Source: Gnetum montanum (Eukaryota; Streptophyta; Gnetopsida; Gnetales; Gnetaceae). From it: DNA of 29,484 bases. Shown here piece after piece: positions 11,390-21,452 of this stretch. The notes beneath the pieces were generated by a model. That model had not been told where the DNA came from. It did not search any database and was given only the letters and a program-made list of their open reading frames with translations. The position numbers were made by a program, and so were the translations under genes. The stretch spans positions 7,971 through 37,454 of the forward strand of contig MNCI01020440.1 in the NCBI GenBank assembly GCA_015680685.1, read 5' to 3'. Each line of letters starts with the position of its first letter. Position 1 is the stretch's first letter.

Positions 11390-12617
11390 AAAAATGCCCA
11401 TAGAATTAAAATGGTATGATGGCATCCTCACTTATCTTCCCACTCAGGAGATGCCACAAGATCTATACTATAGGAAGAAATAACAATTCCTTCATCAGAC
11501 TAAGCACTTCATGGAAATCAACAGACACCTTTATAAGGTATGTGTCAATTACCTAGTTTGTTACTATGTACCTGATGCAGATCAATTGCATGTTCTCTAG
11601 GATGCTCATGAAGGCCCTTACAGAGGCCACTATGCTAGGAGAAACATGGCCATAAAAATTTTGATGGAAAGATACTATTGGCCCATAATATTTAGGGATG
11701 TCCACCAATTTATTTGATCCTATGTGCGCTATCAATTAGATGGTGGGATGACTGCATGAATGGAAGATCCTTGATAGTGGATCTAACCATTGCAACCCTT
11801 TGACATATGGGGCATAAATTTCATGGATCCCATCAAACCCATGTCCAATGGGAAGGCATATATAATAATCTTCATTGATTACTATATCAAATGGGTAGAA
11901 GTAGTAGCTATCATTGAATGTACATCATCCACTATTGCTTGATTTGTACAACAAAATGTTATGAATAGGTTTGGGATGCCATGTGCATTGATTTATAACA
12001 ATGAAACCCATTTTATAGGTGCCACTTTTTGAAAACTCATGCAAAGCTTGGGGGTTGAACATAAATTAATAACACCCTATTACTACTAAGCCAATAGTCA
12101 AACAAAGGTAACTAATAGGGAGATTACAAAGATTCTAACAAGAATTATTAGCAAATATAGGAGAGACTGGAGCATAAAACTCAATGATGCCCTTTAGATC
12201 TATTGCTAAACATGGAAAATTTCTATTGGCTACTCTCTCTCTGAGTTAGTGCATGAAAAACTTCGAACACTCCTAATTCAATTCAAGCTTCATACACTCT
12301 CAACAGTTTATGACCAAGATCATGACCTAAGTCTAGCACAAAAAGAAAGACTGATCAACCTAAATGTGATAGATAAAAATCAATTGGTGGCCCTATCTTT
12401 GAATGAAGTGCACAAGAGATATAAAAAAGAATGTCAAGATCTTAGAATATGGAAAGTAAAATTTCAACTAGGAGATAAGGTTCTCTATTGGAATCCCATA
12501 TATGTACCTCAAAAAACCAAATTTCAAATGGTTTGTGAGGGGCCTTATATAATTGATAAAACCTTTTCTTTTGGATCCGTGATCATACACAAACAAAAAA
12601 GCCCAAAAAAAGAGTAG
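11390..12617 (+). pseudogene. pol: Integrase remnant with all catalytic residues lost, element C
   Basis: A single frame runs to the TAG at 12615. Zinc-finger part: His at 11607 and 11628 kept, but the C-x2-C pair is Tyr-x2-Tyr (TAT at 11721 and 11730). Core: FDIWGINFMDPI has Asn for the first Asp (11817-11819); IYNNETHF has Asn for the second (11997-11999) and Glu for the usual Gly; TKVTNRE has Lys for the catalytic Glu (12105-12107). C-terminal part: FQLGDKVLYWNP and the GPY motif EGPYII (12538-12555). There is no chromodomain after it. Integrase would insert the element DNA; this copy cannot. Confidence 0.9.
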
Positions 12618-14787
12618 GTGATCAACAAACAATAGATAAAGCCTTTCCATGAGCACAAGCAAGCCAGTGCAACAAATACCTCAATAGATAGACAACCACA
12701 CTCAATGTTTTAGATCTTCTCCTTCTAACTTAGTCATGGGAAAGATGGCCATCTATGCTAATCAGATATGTCACTCATTGGTTTTTCTATTTTTTGTTTT
12801 ATACATTTTTGTCTTTGCAAATTATTTATTTTACACCTTTTTTATTTTTAAAAATTGTTTCTATTTTACATCAATTTTGTTTTACACCATCGTTAGTACA
12901 TTTACATTGTTTTTGAGTATTATACACTTTCTTATATATTTTACTTTATTTTAGTGTGATTTTCTAATTTTTCTTAATAAACATGCTTTGTGCCAATAGG
13001 ACACAATGGTGTTGTATTTGTTACTAATGGTGGTTTGTGCTTAATTTTTTGTTTGCTAATGTCTGGTTTCTATTTTTGAATTTCAATATCAATGGCTACA
13101 ACATGATTTTTTTTCATGGAATAGGCATTGATTCCATGACATCCATGCATCCACAAACTCTATGGTTTTCCTTGTTTTTGAAGTAAGAGGTCCATTTCAT
13201 TAAATAAAATTTTAATAAATTTATGACCTTGGTAGTTTCCAAAATTGGGAAGGATTCAAGGGTTTGCATAAGGTTTGACTTCAAGGGGACTCAATACTTT
13301 TGTACTCTTCTACTTGCTTAGGTTCATGATTATTTTCATAGGCTTCTTACCATTTTTTGTCAACCAATAACAGGAGATTGAATAAAGTCTTTGCATGGTG
13401 TGATTCCCATCCAAAAGGAAAAAAAAACATGATGGAAATTTAACGTACACCTATTAGACAAATAAAAAAGCTACAAGCATTGGTTATGGAACTAGAAAGA
13501 TATGATACCCATGCCTGAAGGTCTCCTCTAACTAAAGCCCTCTCTCACATCTTGCTTCTCTTTTCTTCTTTTTATTGAATGGTGGTTGTTTTGTATGAGC
13601 ACTCTTGTATCTTGAGGGAATGAATTAGTCTTGGAGTGGTAATGCGAAGTCACTAAAAGTGGTTGGTTTTGGTCTAGACTAAGGATGGATCTTCTCAGGT
13701 CATTTTAAACACAAAACCACAAGGGACTTCTTATGAACTCAATTCAGAATTTCATTCCACATTCTCCATCATTTGTCCATGTTGCCTATAACTCACCTCA
13801 CTGCTAGTGTCCATGTCCCTAATTTGGTGTCTTTGTCTAACATATTTGAATTCTTTGGTAGAATCTTCTAGGTTTTGATCCTTAACTTTCATTAACCATT
13901 AATTGCCTATGAGGCCCATGGGCTACTTAGATTGAGGTTATTTAAGGGAAAAAAGGTAGGTTCCTACTATGGGGAGGACCCACTTGCATATCTCTCAGTG
14001 GGGTTTCTTAAGCACCTTATCCTTAGGCATTCTTGTAATCAGAATCTTTTGTACACTCATCTTCTGCATCCAATCATGTGCTCATTTACATATTTTGTTC
14101 AATGCATATAGTTTCCATTAAATTTTTGAATTTTTAACCTTTCAAAGATCCTTTTCAATGGTTTCATTATATTCTTGGCTTTTCTAGGACTCCATGGATC
14201 CCAAATTCATTAAACAATTGCTTGTATTTTTTAAGATTTTCACATTTGCAAATTTTTTTTATAGACCCCATAAACGAGGCCCCATTAAGAAATCCCATGC
14301 ATATATGAGGCCCTATATATGTAACCCTTTCTATGTAGCACAAAAATAGTATAAATATTCATGACCATTTTCACATTTTCTCATAAATGCCAAGGGAGGT
14401 TTTTAAAATTTCAAAGCCTAAAACCTTCCAGAGCCCATAACTTTTTAATTGTTTATCCAAATCACTCTATTCTTCAACCTTGTAGCTATTGGAGGCAAGC
14501 TCTTAGTTGCGGGGAACAAAAATGTGCCATTTTTGATAGAAAAGTTTTCATTCTTTTCTAACTTCCACAAAGGTCAAATTACAAAATCACCATTTAAACA
14601 CTGAATTACGAAAGTTAAATCTTTCCAACAAGCTTGGGTGACACTTATAATAAAAATTAATTAATAAAATAATTAATCTACCATGGTCTAACCTTAGCCA
14701 AGTGTAACTAATTAACTAGATAAGTTATTTAAAAAATTCAAAGTTACACATTATATCTACTAATCCATGAATGTGTTATGACTGCAG
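12618..14787 (+). other. Non-coding spacer between integrase and ORF2 of element C
   Basis: T-rich tract at about 12778-12960, then blocks shared with the A and B spacers: TTGACTTCAAGGGGACT at 13274, CTAGAAAGATATG plus CCCATGCCTGA near 13490-13517, and GGGGAGGACCCACTTG at about 13971. It ends in a branch-point-like TACTAAT (about 14758) and CTGCAG (14782-14787) directly before the ORF2 ATG. The ORFs of 60-75 codons in it are compositional and not shared with A or B. Confidence 0.7.
14758..14787 (+). promoter_or_regulatory. Putative branch point and 3' splice site before ORF2 (element C)
   Basis: TACTAAT, the strongest branch-point match of the three copies, lies about 22 bases before GACTGCAG; the ATG follows immediately at 14788. 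A and B have the same layout. Confidence 0.5.
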
Positions 14788-17675
14788 ATGGCACCAAAAA
14801 GCAAACACATGTAGGAAGGAGGACCATCCTGACAAAGGGAGAAATGGCCAAGAATAAAAAGGGGCCAAGAAAAAGCCTAAGAAGAACCAATTGCAACCCA
14901 TGCCATAGGTCCTCTTAGAAAAAAATCAAAGTGGAATCCATTCGTCAAATTCTAGAACCAATAGTAGTAATAGAACATTCCCACTAAGATGAGGTACTAG
15001 GTCAGTAAGAAAACCTTGAGGTGACCTTGAAGAAGGCCTACCTAACTCAAATTAGATCTAGGGAGGTCTAGAAGATGATGCTCTAGTAGTTAAAATTTGG
15101 CTCTTTCTTGGAGCAAGAACCTAAGGAGGTACAGGACCAATTGAAGACCTCACCCATGTGGCTAATTATCACTTCTAGTGGGGAATGGTACATGGGAGAG
15201 ACATTCTTATTTTGGAACAATAAGAAAGCTAGTTCAATGGTCAAAATCAAGGACATCTCAGTGTCCTACTTGGTGCTAGCCATTACTAAAGCACTTGGGT
15301 TGCCAGAAATTGAGGTGAATCTTGCTGAGATTCCAATGTAGGTAGACCCCAACATTAAAAAGAAATGGGTTCAATGGTGCTATAGTGTGGAATACAAGGA
15401 GTACGACACACTCACACTGGTAGAAAGAATTGACTACAAGATTGCAGCCTTTCATCTTAACCCCATAGTGAGGCCTAGCAAGATCACTACCTTTTCTACC
15501 CACGAGTGCACTACTTTAAGTTGGAGATTCCATATCAACCTTCCATAATTGATCTATCTAGAGATAGAGAAGTGGTTTAAAGAGAATGAATGTGGAAGGA
15601 AGGCACTCCCCTTTCCATGCCTCATCAGAAAACTCTATTGAAGGGAAGGGATAGTCCACTATACAAATGATGTTATTAGATGCACTTCAACAACTAATTG
15701 GGTAGAGATGATGAAGGATAAGATGCCTAAAACAATTGTTCAAGAAGAGGAGCACTAGCCACCACCTCCACTTTCCACTCAAGAAATTGTGTTGGATGTC
15801 ACTACAATAGTTCAACAGTTGCCACAAGTACTGAGAATGGCTCTTAAGTGAGCAAGAGTAATGAGTAGGAATGAGTGGCAAAGACCCGTTTGTGAACTGG
15901 TCAATGATGAGTTACCTAAATGAGTTGGCCCAAATAGTTAGCTAGATGGAAGGTGGTGGATCCATTTTCTTACACCAATGAACATAGTTTTTCATGAAGT
16001 CAAATCCTAGTGCTAAAGAGGTAACAGTATCTCTTGAAGAATAGTAGCCACTCCCAGATATTTCTGGGAACACTGTGACCTTCTTGGTGTGCTTGGAGAA
16101 AGGTAGGGAAGGGGGAATAATAGTACTACTAATGTAACACCAAGGGAAGGAGAGAATAGCATATGTGATTATTGATAGAATTGTAGAGACACTTAATGCA
16201 GCTACACATCTGTACTAGATGTCATTGCACTCAAAGATGTCAAGATGTCTATACGAACCATAAATGATAGATTAAGTGTAGCACAACATGAAGAACTACT
16301 GGACCAACTAGTGGGAACTAAGAAACTAATTCCAGATGTCTTTGATCTTTTGGATAGTATTACTACAACCTAGTTGGAGCTACTAGAGGTAAGGGGCAAA
16401 AAAATTATCTTGGAAGGGAAAATTAAAATAGAAAAGGAGTTGAACAAATGCTTGGTTGCTAAAGTTGCTAAATTAAGAGCCCAGATTACTGACCTTGCAT
16501 TTCTCAACCCAACATTAACAAGAGATGAAGCTCTTGAAAAAATTCACACCAAATTGAAAGGGGTTAAGGATTTAATGGAGATGGCGAAGATCCTTAGTAA
16601 AGGCTACTCACCACAAAACTTATAAGGCCTTGAATTTGACCTGCTAGGAGAATGTGCAACTGACTATAGAAAACCATCACCTATGAAATGTTGATGAGCA
16701 TAAACAATAGTTGACTAACTTTATCCATTAACAATAGGAGTAACTAGCTAGAGCAAACACAAAGCTAAGGAGATTGGTAGTTGAGAATAGAAACCACTCC
16801 ATAGAGGAGGTCTATGCCCTTTGCCAAAGGATTGTAATAATGGTAGCCACCTAAAAATCAGAGGCTCTCAAATTGGAGAGAGTCAAGAATCACTATAGAG
16901 ACTAGGTTGGCCTACAGAAAGAGGTAAATGAAAAACATATTCAAGTGGTGAAGGAAAAGGTGAATGAGATCCTCTAGCAACTCCAACAAGGATGTGAATT
17001 ATGGTAGCCCATCATTGATGAGATTAATCAATATAACAAAGATAAAATTTGCCTAAAGGAGTTGTAGATAGAGGAAATGATGGAATACATGAAGCTTTCC
17101 AATCTCTAGTACACAAATTTGGCTATGTTGACTATCAAATGACCATGGTTAGAACTAGAGAAGAAAGTGGCTAGCTTGTACCTATTGTATAAGGCTAAGC
17201 TCAAGCACCACAAGGACACTAAGTAAAAGCTTATGGTGCAAACAAAGAACTCAAGGTTCTCAAGGGAAAATACACTAATTAGAGATTTGCTATTAAGAAC
17301 TTGGCCAAAAGAATGAATGACTACTAGGAACTACAAAATGCAATTAGGGTGTTTGATGTTGAACACAAACAATTTGCTACCTTGTTTGTCACTATTAAGT
17401 AGTTGTTCCCAATAATGCCTTATCCATGGGATATCCAAATTCTAGCCCACCTTGGCAATGCCACATGGATTGTGAATGATCCCTAGAGCAAGGAGGGGAA
17501 GATAAAGGCATTACTAGATGACTTTCACCTTCCACCAGAGGTAGCAATTGCATCAGGATAGCCACAGTTTCCTTAGCCATCGCATGCGTATGAAGCTAAT
17601 GAAGATCCTTTAGAAGCTTAGGAGCCTCCATTGCCTAGGATTGTTTAATCTTCTCAACTACCTTCATGTCATTAG
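14788..17675 (+). pseudogene. Long downstream ORF2 of element C (coiled-coil protein, function unknown)
   Basis: Starts at MAPKSKHM, shifts frame near 14940, then stays largely in one frame to the TAG at 17673, about 960 codons with 25 or more stops that mostly read as CAG/CAA or TGG. Residues about 110-330 are globular (KALGLPEIEVNL, WCYSVEYKEYDTLTLVERI, KALPFPCLIRKLY). The last block recalls, from memory, the putative plant transposon protein domain found in some gypsy downstream ORFs; this is a weak match. From about 16300 to 17300 it is heptad-rich and highly charged, a long coiled coil (LDSITTT, KIKIEKELNKCL, VAKLRAQITDL, VNEKHIQVVKEKVNEIL). The C-terminus holds ATWIVNDP and EPPLPRIV. 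I see no signal peptide or membrane segment, so an envelope role is not supported. Confidence 0.65.
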
Positions 17676-17888
17676 AGGATGTGTTGTCTAGTTTGTTTGA
17701 GTAGTCATGTCATTGTGCTCAATTGTGTATCATGAACACCACAAATGTTTGTAATGTTGTTGATTTGTATACTTAGGCATTCACTTTTGTTATGTCGATT
17801 TGTTATGTTAAGAGTTATTCAATAATCCCATACCTTTCCAATTGTATAAAGGAACTCAAGGATGAGTTTTCATTTAGTCATGGGGGTA
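17676..17888 (+). other. 3' untranslated region and polypurine tract of element C
   Basis: CTCAAGGATGAG at about 17857 and CATGGGGGTA at 17879-17888 end exactly at the 3' LTR TG (17889), as in A and B. Confidence 0.75.
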
Positions 17889-18023
17889 TGATGAATTTTC
17901 GTTGTGTTGCATTGACAAGCCCCTGGTGACATGACCTCATTGATGGGCCCCCGTCGATGCAACCTCATCTACGTGGTGTTCCCCGTTGATGGGGCCCTAT
18001 TGACATAACTCCATAATAAAGTC

Positions 18024-18031
18024 TATAAATA
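18024..18031 (+). promoter_or_regulatory. TATA box of the 3' LTR of element C
   Basis: TATAAATA in the context AGTCTATAAATACA, equivalent to 5735-5742. Confidence 0.75.
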
Positions 18032-18385
18032 CACACTCACTCGCCATGTTTATGGGGGGTCAAGTCATAGTTGTAGTAGATCTCTTGCAGTTTTGTCATT
18101 TGAGAGTTAGAATATTTCGTTGAGTACTCATAGTAGGAGTCAGAAAGTGTATGGATCTTTATTCAAGCACTATTGTACCTAAACACACTAGTGTGAATGG
18201 TAATAAAGACAAGCCTTTTGATCAATCCTTTCAGCACTTGGAATAGATTAATGATTTATTTATGCATTTACTCTTTTTATTAATTATGCAATTAGTTAAG
18301 CTAAATAAGACTTCAAGTGATTAGTTAATTAATTAAGCTAAATAGATTAAACACATAAGTATGACTACTTTTAGAGTAAACATGT

Positions 18386-19906
18386 TAAAACACCACCAAA
18401 TCTAGACTTTGACATCCCAGTTACAAATTGTTTGCAAAGTGTTGGAACTATGCTCAACCCCTCTGTAGAGCATAAAGAGCATAGTCTCCCAAAGCATAGT
18501 TAGTAGAAGGCTAGTTTTCACAAATTTTGCTAAGTGTCAAGACTATGCTCAACCCTAATTGGGAGTGTAGTCAACCTCTCAGGGAGAGTGTAGTTAGAAG
18601 GAGATTAGCATTACAAGGTTTTTCCAAGTCCTAGAATGATCACTCACCTCTGATTAGGAGCATAGTCAACCTCCTGGGGAGAGCATAGTTTGCAGTTTCC
18701 TTGCATATTCCACTAGCATTGGGGCTATGCTCACCCCCAACCTAGAGCGTAGCCACCATTCAACAGAGTGTAGCCACCTAGGATAGTTTCTCATGGCCTC
18801 CATAGCATAGCAACAACACCTAGCTCAGCTCCAGAATGCAATCAACTCACCTCCGGCAAGCATAGTTAGAAAAATGCTTCTTTTTTGTATCTTCTTTTGC
18901 TCCAAAATTGTAACTATGCTTGACCCCATGTGAGAGTGTGGAAAGCATGGTCCTATAGAGCGTAGTCTCTAAGTGTCATTTTTCAAGTACCTCACTATCC
19001 TCTTAGTGCACACACATGTAGTTGGTAGTGTAGTCATAGTCTCATAGTCACATAGAGTTTGGTAGAGCATAGCAAAGTGCAATACCATCAACCATCAGTA
19101 CACCGCATGAATAGTAACTACACTGAGCATAGTCCCAGCCATCCCATCTGCCATGTGGCAACCATCTTGCATTTCTTACTAACCCTAAACCTATAGATAC
19201 TTGCATCTTCAATGCAGTAGAGGAGGAACTTCATATGTGAATCAAGGGTATATTGGGGAATGTGTGAAGAAGCGAAGTGGCAGACCACCAACAGAACACT
19301 GCATCTAGTAGTACACCATGATAATCAACCTAGAAAACATAGATGCCTTAGCAAAACACCAATATTTGTGGTTAGATAAACCAAGGACTATGACTATGTT
19401 GCCCACCTACACCTAGTATACACCACGTACCTTCTAAACCCCCTTCTAGTGTTGACTATGCTCAACCCTATTTTGGGTAGTATTCTACTTCATTTTTTCT
19501 ATTTCTTTGCATTTTCCATACTTTATTTGTATTTTTTGACATTTTTACTACATAGACATGCTCGAACTATGCTTAGGTGGTGGTCCTCACACATTGACAT
19601 TGTCCGCCTTGTTGAAACCCTTCACTATGCTCACCTCCTTCGAGTGCCTATAACTATGCTCAACCCCACTGACACCACAAACACTATAGGTATTATAAAC
19701 ACCACTTTCATAACTATGCATCATCTCACATTAGCACTATAGCTAACCATGTTGCACCCTTTCTACATTTGGTAATTCCTTGTTCGATTGACCAAACCTT
19801 TTAGAGTGCATCGTCTTTGCCTCTAGCAGGTGCTTATGCAGATTTAGGGTTTGGTTGTGCACTTTTGGACCTTGATGTTCTAGCCATCAATGTTTTTGAT
19901 TGTTAC
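18386..19906. mobile_element. Insert D: 1.52-kb insertion full of a CTATGCTC/GAGCATAG motif
   Basis: Interrupts the 3' LTR of C: the uninterrupted sequence is present in the 5' LTR at about 6083. It is bounded by ACATGT on both sides (18380-18385 and 19907-19912). It begins TAAAACACCACC and ends GATTGTTAC. Eleven exact copies of an 8-mer occur, six as CTATGCTC (18448, 18543, 18725, 19456, 19625, 19654) and five inverted as GAGCATAG (18477, 18658, 18681, 19065, 19125), with many one-off variants. A TATA-like CTATAGATAC (19191) and the lack of a credible ORF would fit a solo LTR of another family, but 5-bp duplication with TG...CA ends cannot be fitted. Class unresolved. Confidence 0.75.
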
Positions 19907-20321
19907 ACATGTATTCATTTAGTAATCCCAACAACATTATTGCTTGGTTTGACCAATAGCATAAACACTTGATAATCCTAGCAGTGGATATGTGGGTTCA
20001 GGACATGTACAAAAAGTGGGACCAGATGATTATGTTAGGACTAGTTAGAGATTAGTTAAATAGTTAAATTAAATTAGTAATTAAATTAGTTCATTTCTCT
20101 ATTTTAAGAACCAAGAACATAAAACATAAAATAATAAAAATTAGATGCCTTGATTACACTTAACCATACCTTTGTACATTACAAGTGTAGTTGGGAAGAT
20201 AATGAATGACTGTTAGGGTAAAGTTCACTTCCTAGGAGACTAGTGTACTAGAAGAAATAGAGTTTATAGAATTCAATAGAATCACTCATGAATGCTTCAT
20301 GATTTGTATGGTTGAACATAG

Positions 20322-20326
20322 GGGTA
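20322..20326 (+). repeat. Left target-site duplication of element B (GGGTA)
   Basis: GGGTA directly before TGAGGAGT at 20327, repeated at 25863-25867 directly after ACTCATCA. Removing element B and one copy restores a family-consensus LTR end for element C. Confidence 0.87.
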
Positions 20327-21318
20327 TGAGGAGTCATGGTTTTTCAGGTCCTATTATCAAACCCCTATTATCGAACCCTTGTTATTGGAACCTTGATACA
20401 AGATACCAGGTTTGATGGGTCTCGATATTGGACCCTTGATATCGGATCTGCATTAACTAGGCTGCTTCAATGGGGCCCTATCGACATGGCTGCATTTACA
20501 TGACCCCATCAACACATCCATCCATGCATTTATGTGGCCTTGTTTATGCAGTGTCTATTCTAGCCTATAAATAACTATGCTTTTGTCACACATAGGCATC
20601 TTTTGGGTTAATTGTAGGGAATTTCTTATAGTTTTTTTCTATAGGAGTTAGACTATTTTCCCAAGTACATGCCTACAGTGTGTTGCTTGTAATTGCACGG
20701 AACCTTTATTCGAGTGTGATGTATTTGGACACGCACATGATCAGCAATAAAGATCGAGATTACTCCATCATTGTAGCATTCACTTAGTTTTAATTGTTTA
20801 ATTATTATTGTTAATTATTATTATTATTTATTACTTTCTTAGTTAATATTTCTTTACCATCATTTACTATTCCTATTGTTAAATGTAGAATGAGTACAAC
20901 TTAATCATAAGCATTTAAGTGTAACTACTTGGTAACCTAGTAGCGTACCTAGGATTTGCGCTTGGTAATCCTAGTAGTAGTCATGCATGAGGTCCAAGAT
21001 GTGTATGGATGATTAAGGAATAGATGCTCATTGCACTTAGGCTAGCTTAGACTTCATTTCCTATTGCTTATTAGTTTAATCAAGATTATTTTCCATTGTC
21101 TCTAGGAGTAGCACTAGTTTAGGATCACATCATATGCCTCACTCTGGACTAAACCATACGTGACCAAGAAAATACTAGTCCAGGTGGGAAGATAGCAAAC
21201 TGCGATCAATGTGTAACTATCTAGATACCATAACTAGCCTATCTGTAGAGTTCAACCAGATCATGCGTGAACGCTTGTAGTTGTATGGTTCAGTGTAGGG
21301 GTACCTCGCCACTCATCA
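20327..21318 (+). repeat. 5' LTR of element B (992 bp)
   Basis: Starts TGAGGAGT and ends ACTCATCA, an inverted terminal repeat with one mismatch. U3 begins with degenerate short tandem units around TTATCRAACCC (about 20351-20450), then degenerate units around GGGGCCCTATCGACATGGC. TATAAATA is at 20566-20573 and AATAAA at 20746-20751. From the TATA box on it aligns with LTR A. Confidence 0.93.
20566..20573 (+). promoter_or_regulatory. TATA box of LTR B
   Basis: TATAAATA in the context AGCCTATAAATAAC. Confidence 0.8.
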
Positions 21319-21319
21319 T

Positions 21320-21337
21320 TGGCACCATTTCCAAGGA
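21320..21337 (+). other. Primer binding site of element B, probably tRNA-Asp
   Basis: TGGCACCATTTCCAAGGA starts one base after the LTR end. It matches 13 of 18 bases of the complement of the plant tRNA-Asp 3' end (TGGCGCCGTTGCCGGGGA). Four of the five differences are G-to-A, three of them at former CpG. tRNA-Asp priming is known for Athila-type elements. Confidence 0.7.
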
Positions 21338-21452
21338 TGGTTCTAGTTATCTAAATTAGTTACATCATGTAACAAAGTATTAATGACATATCTTTAAGAA
21401 AAAAAGAGATAATAATAATAATTTCAATTAAATCACACACAAATTTACAACC

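Noticed and set aside
12736-12954. 72-codon Phe/Ile-rich ORF looking like membrane segments
   Set aside because: It lies in the T-rich tract that follows gag or integrase in A, B and C; the hydrophobic residues reflect TTT and ATT codons, and A and B do not keep it.
14788-17675. ORF2 of C as an envelope gene
   Set aside because: The position after integrase fits env-like ORFs, but I see no signal peptide, transmembrane segment or cleavage site; it reads as a soluble coiled-coil protein.
19449-19742. 97-codon plus-strand ORF in insert D
   Set aside because: It overlaps the CTATGCTC motif array, is rich in Leu/Phe/His from base composition and has no domain or homologue elsewhere in the window.
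18386-19906. Insert D as a Helitron or DNA transposon
   Set aside because: A target duplication argues against a Helitron, and no terminal inverted repeat or transposase is visible. Left unclassified.
3928-21318. LTR A and LTR B as the two LTRs of one 17-kb element
   Set aside because: LTR A is preceded by a polypurine tract and LTR B is followed by a primer site, the reverse of what one element needs. The target duplications ACAAG and GGGTA support nesting instead.
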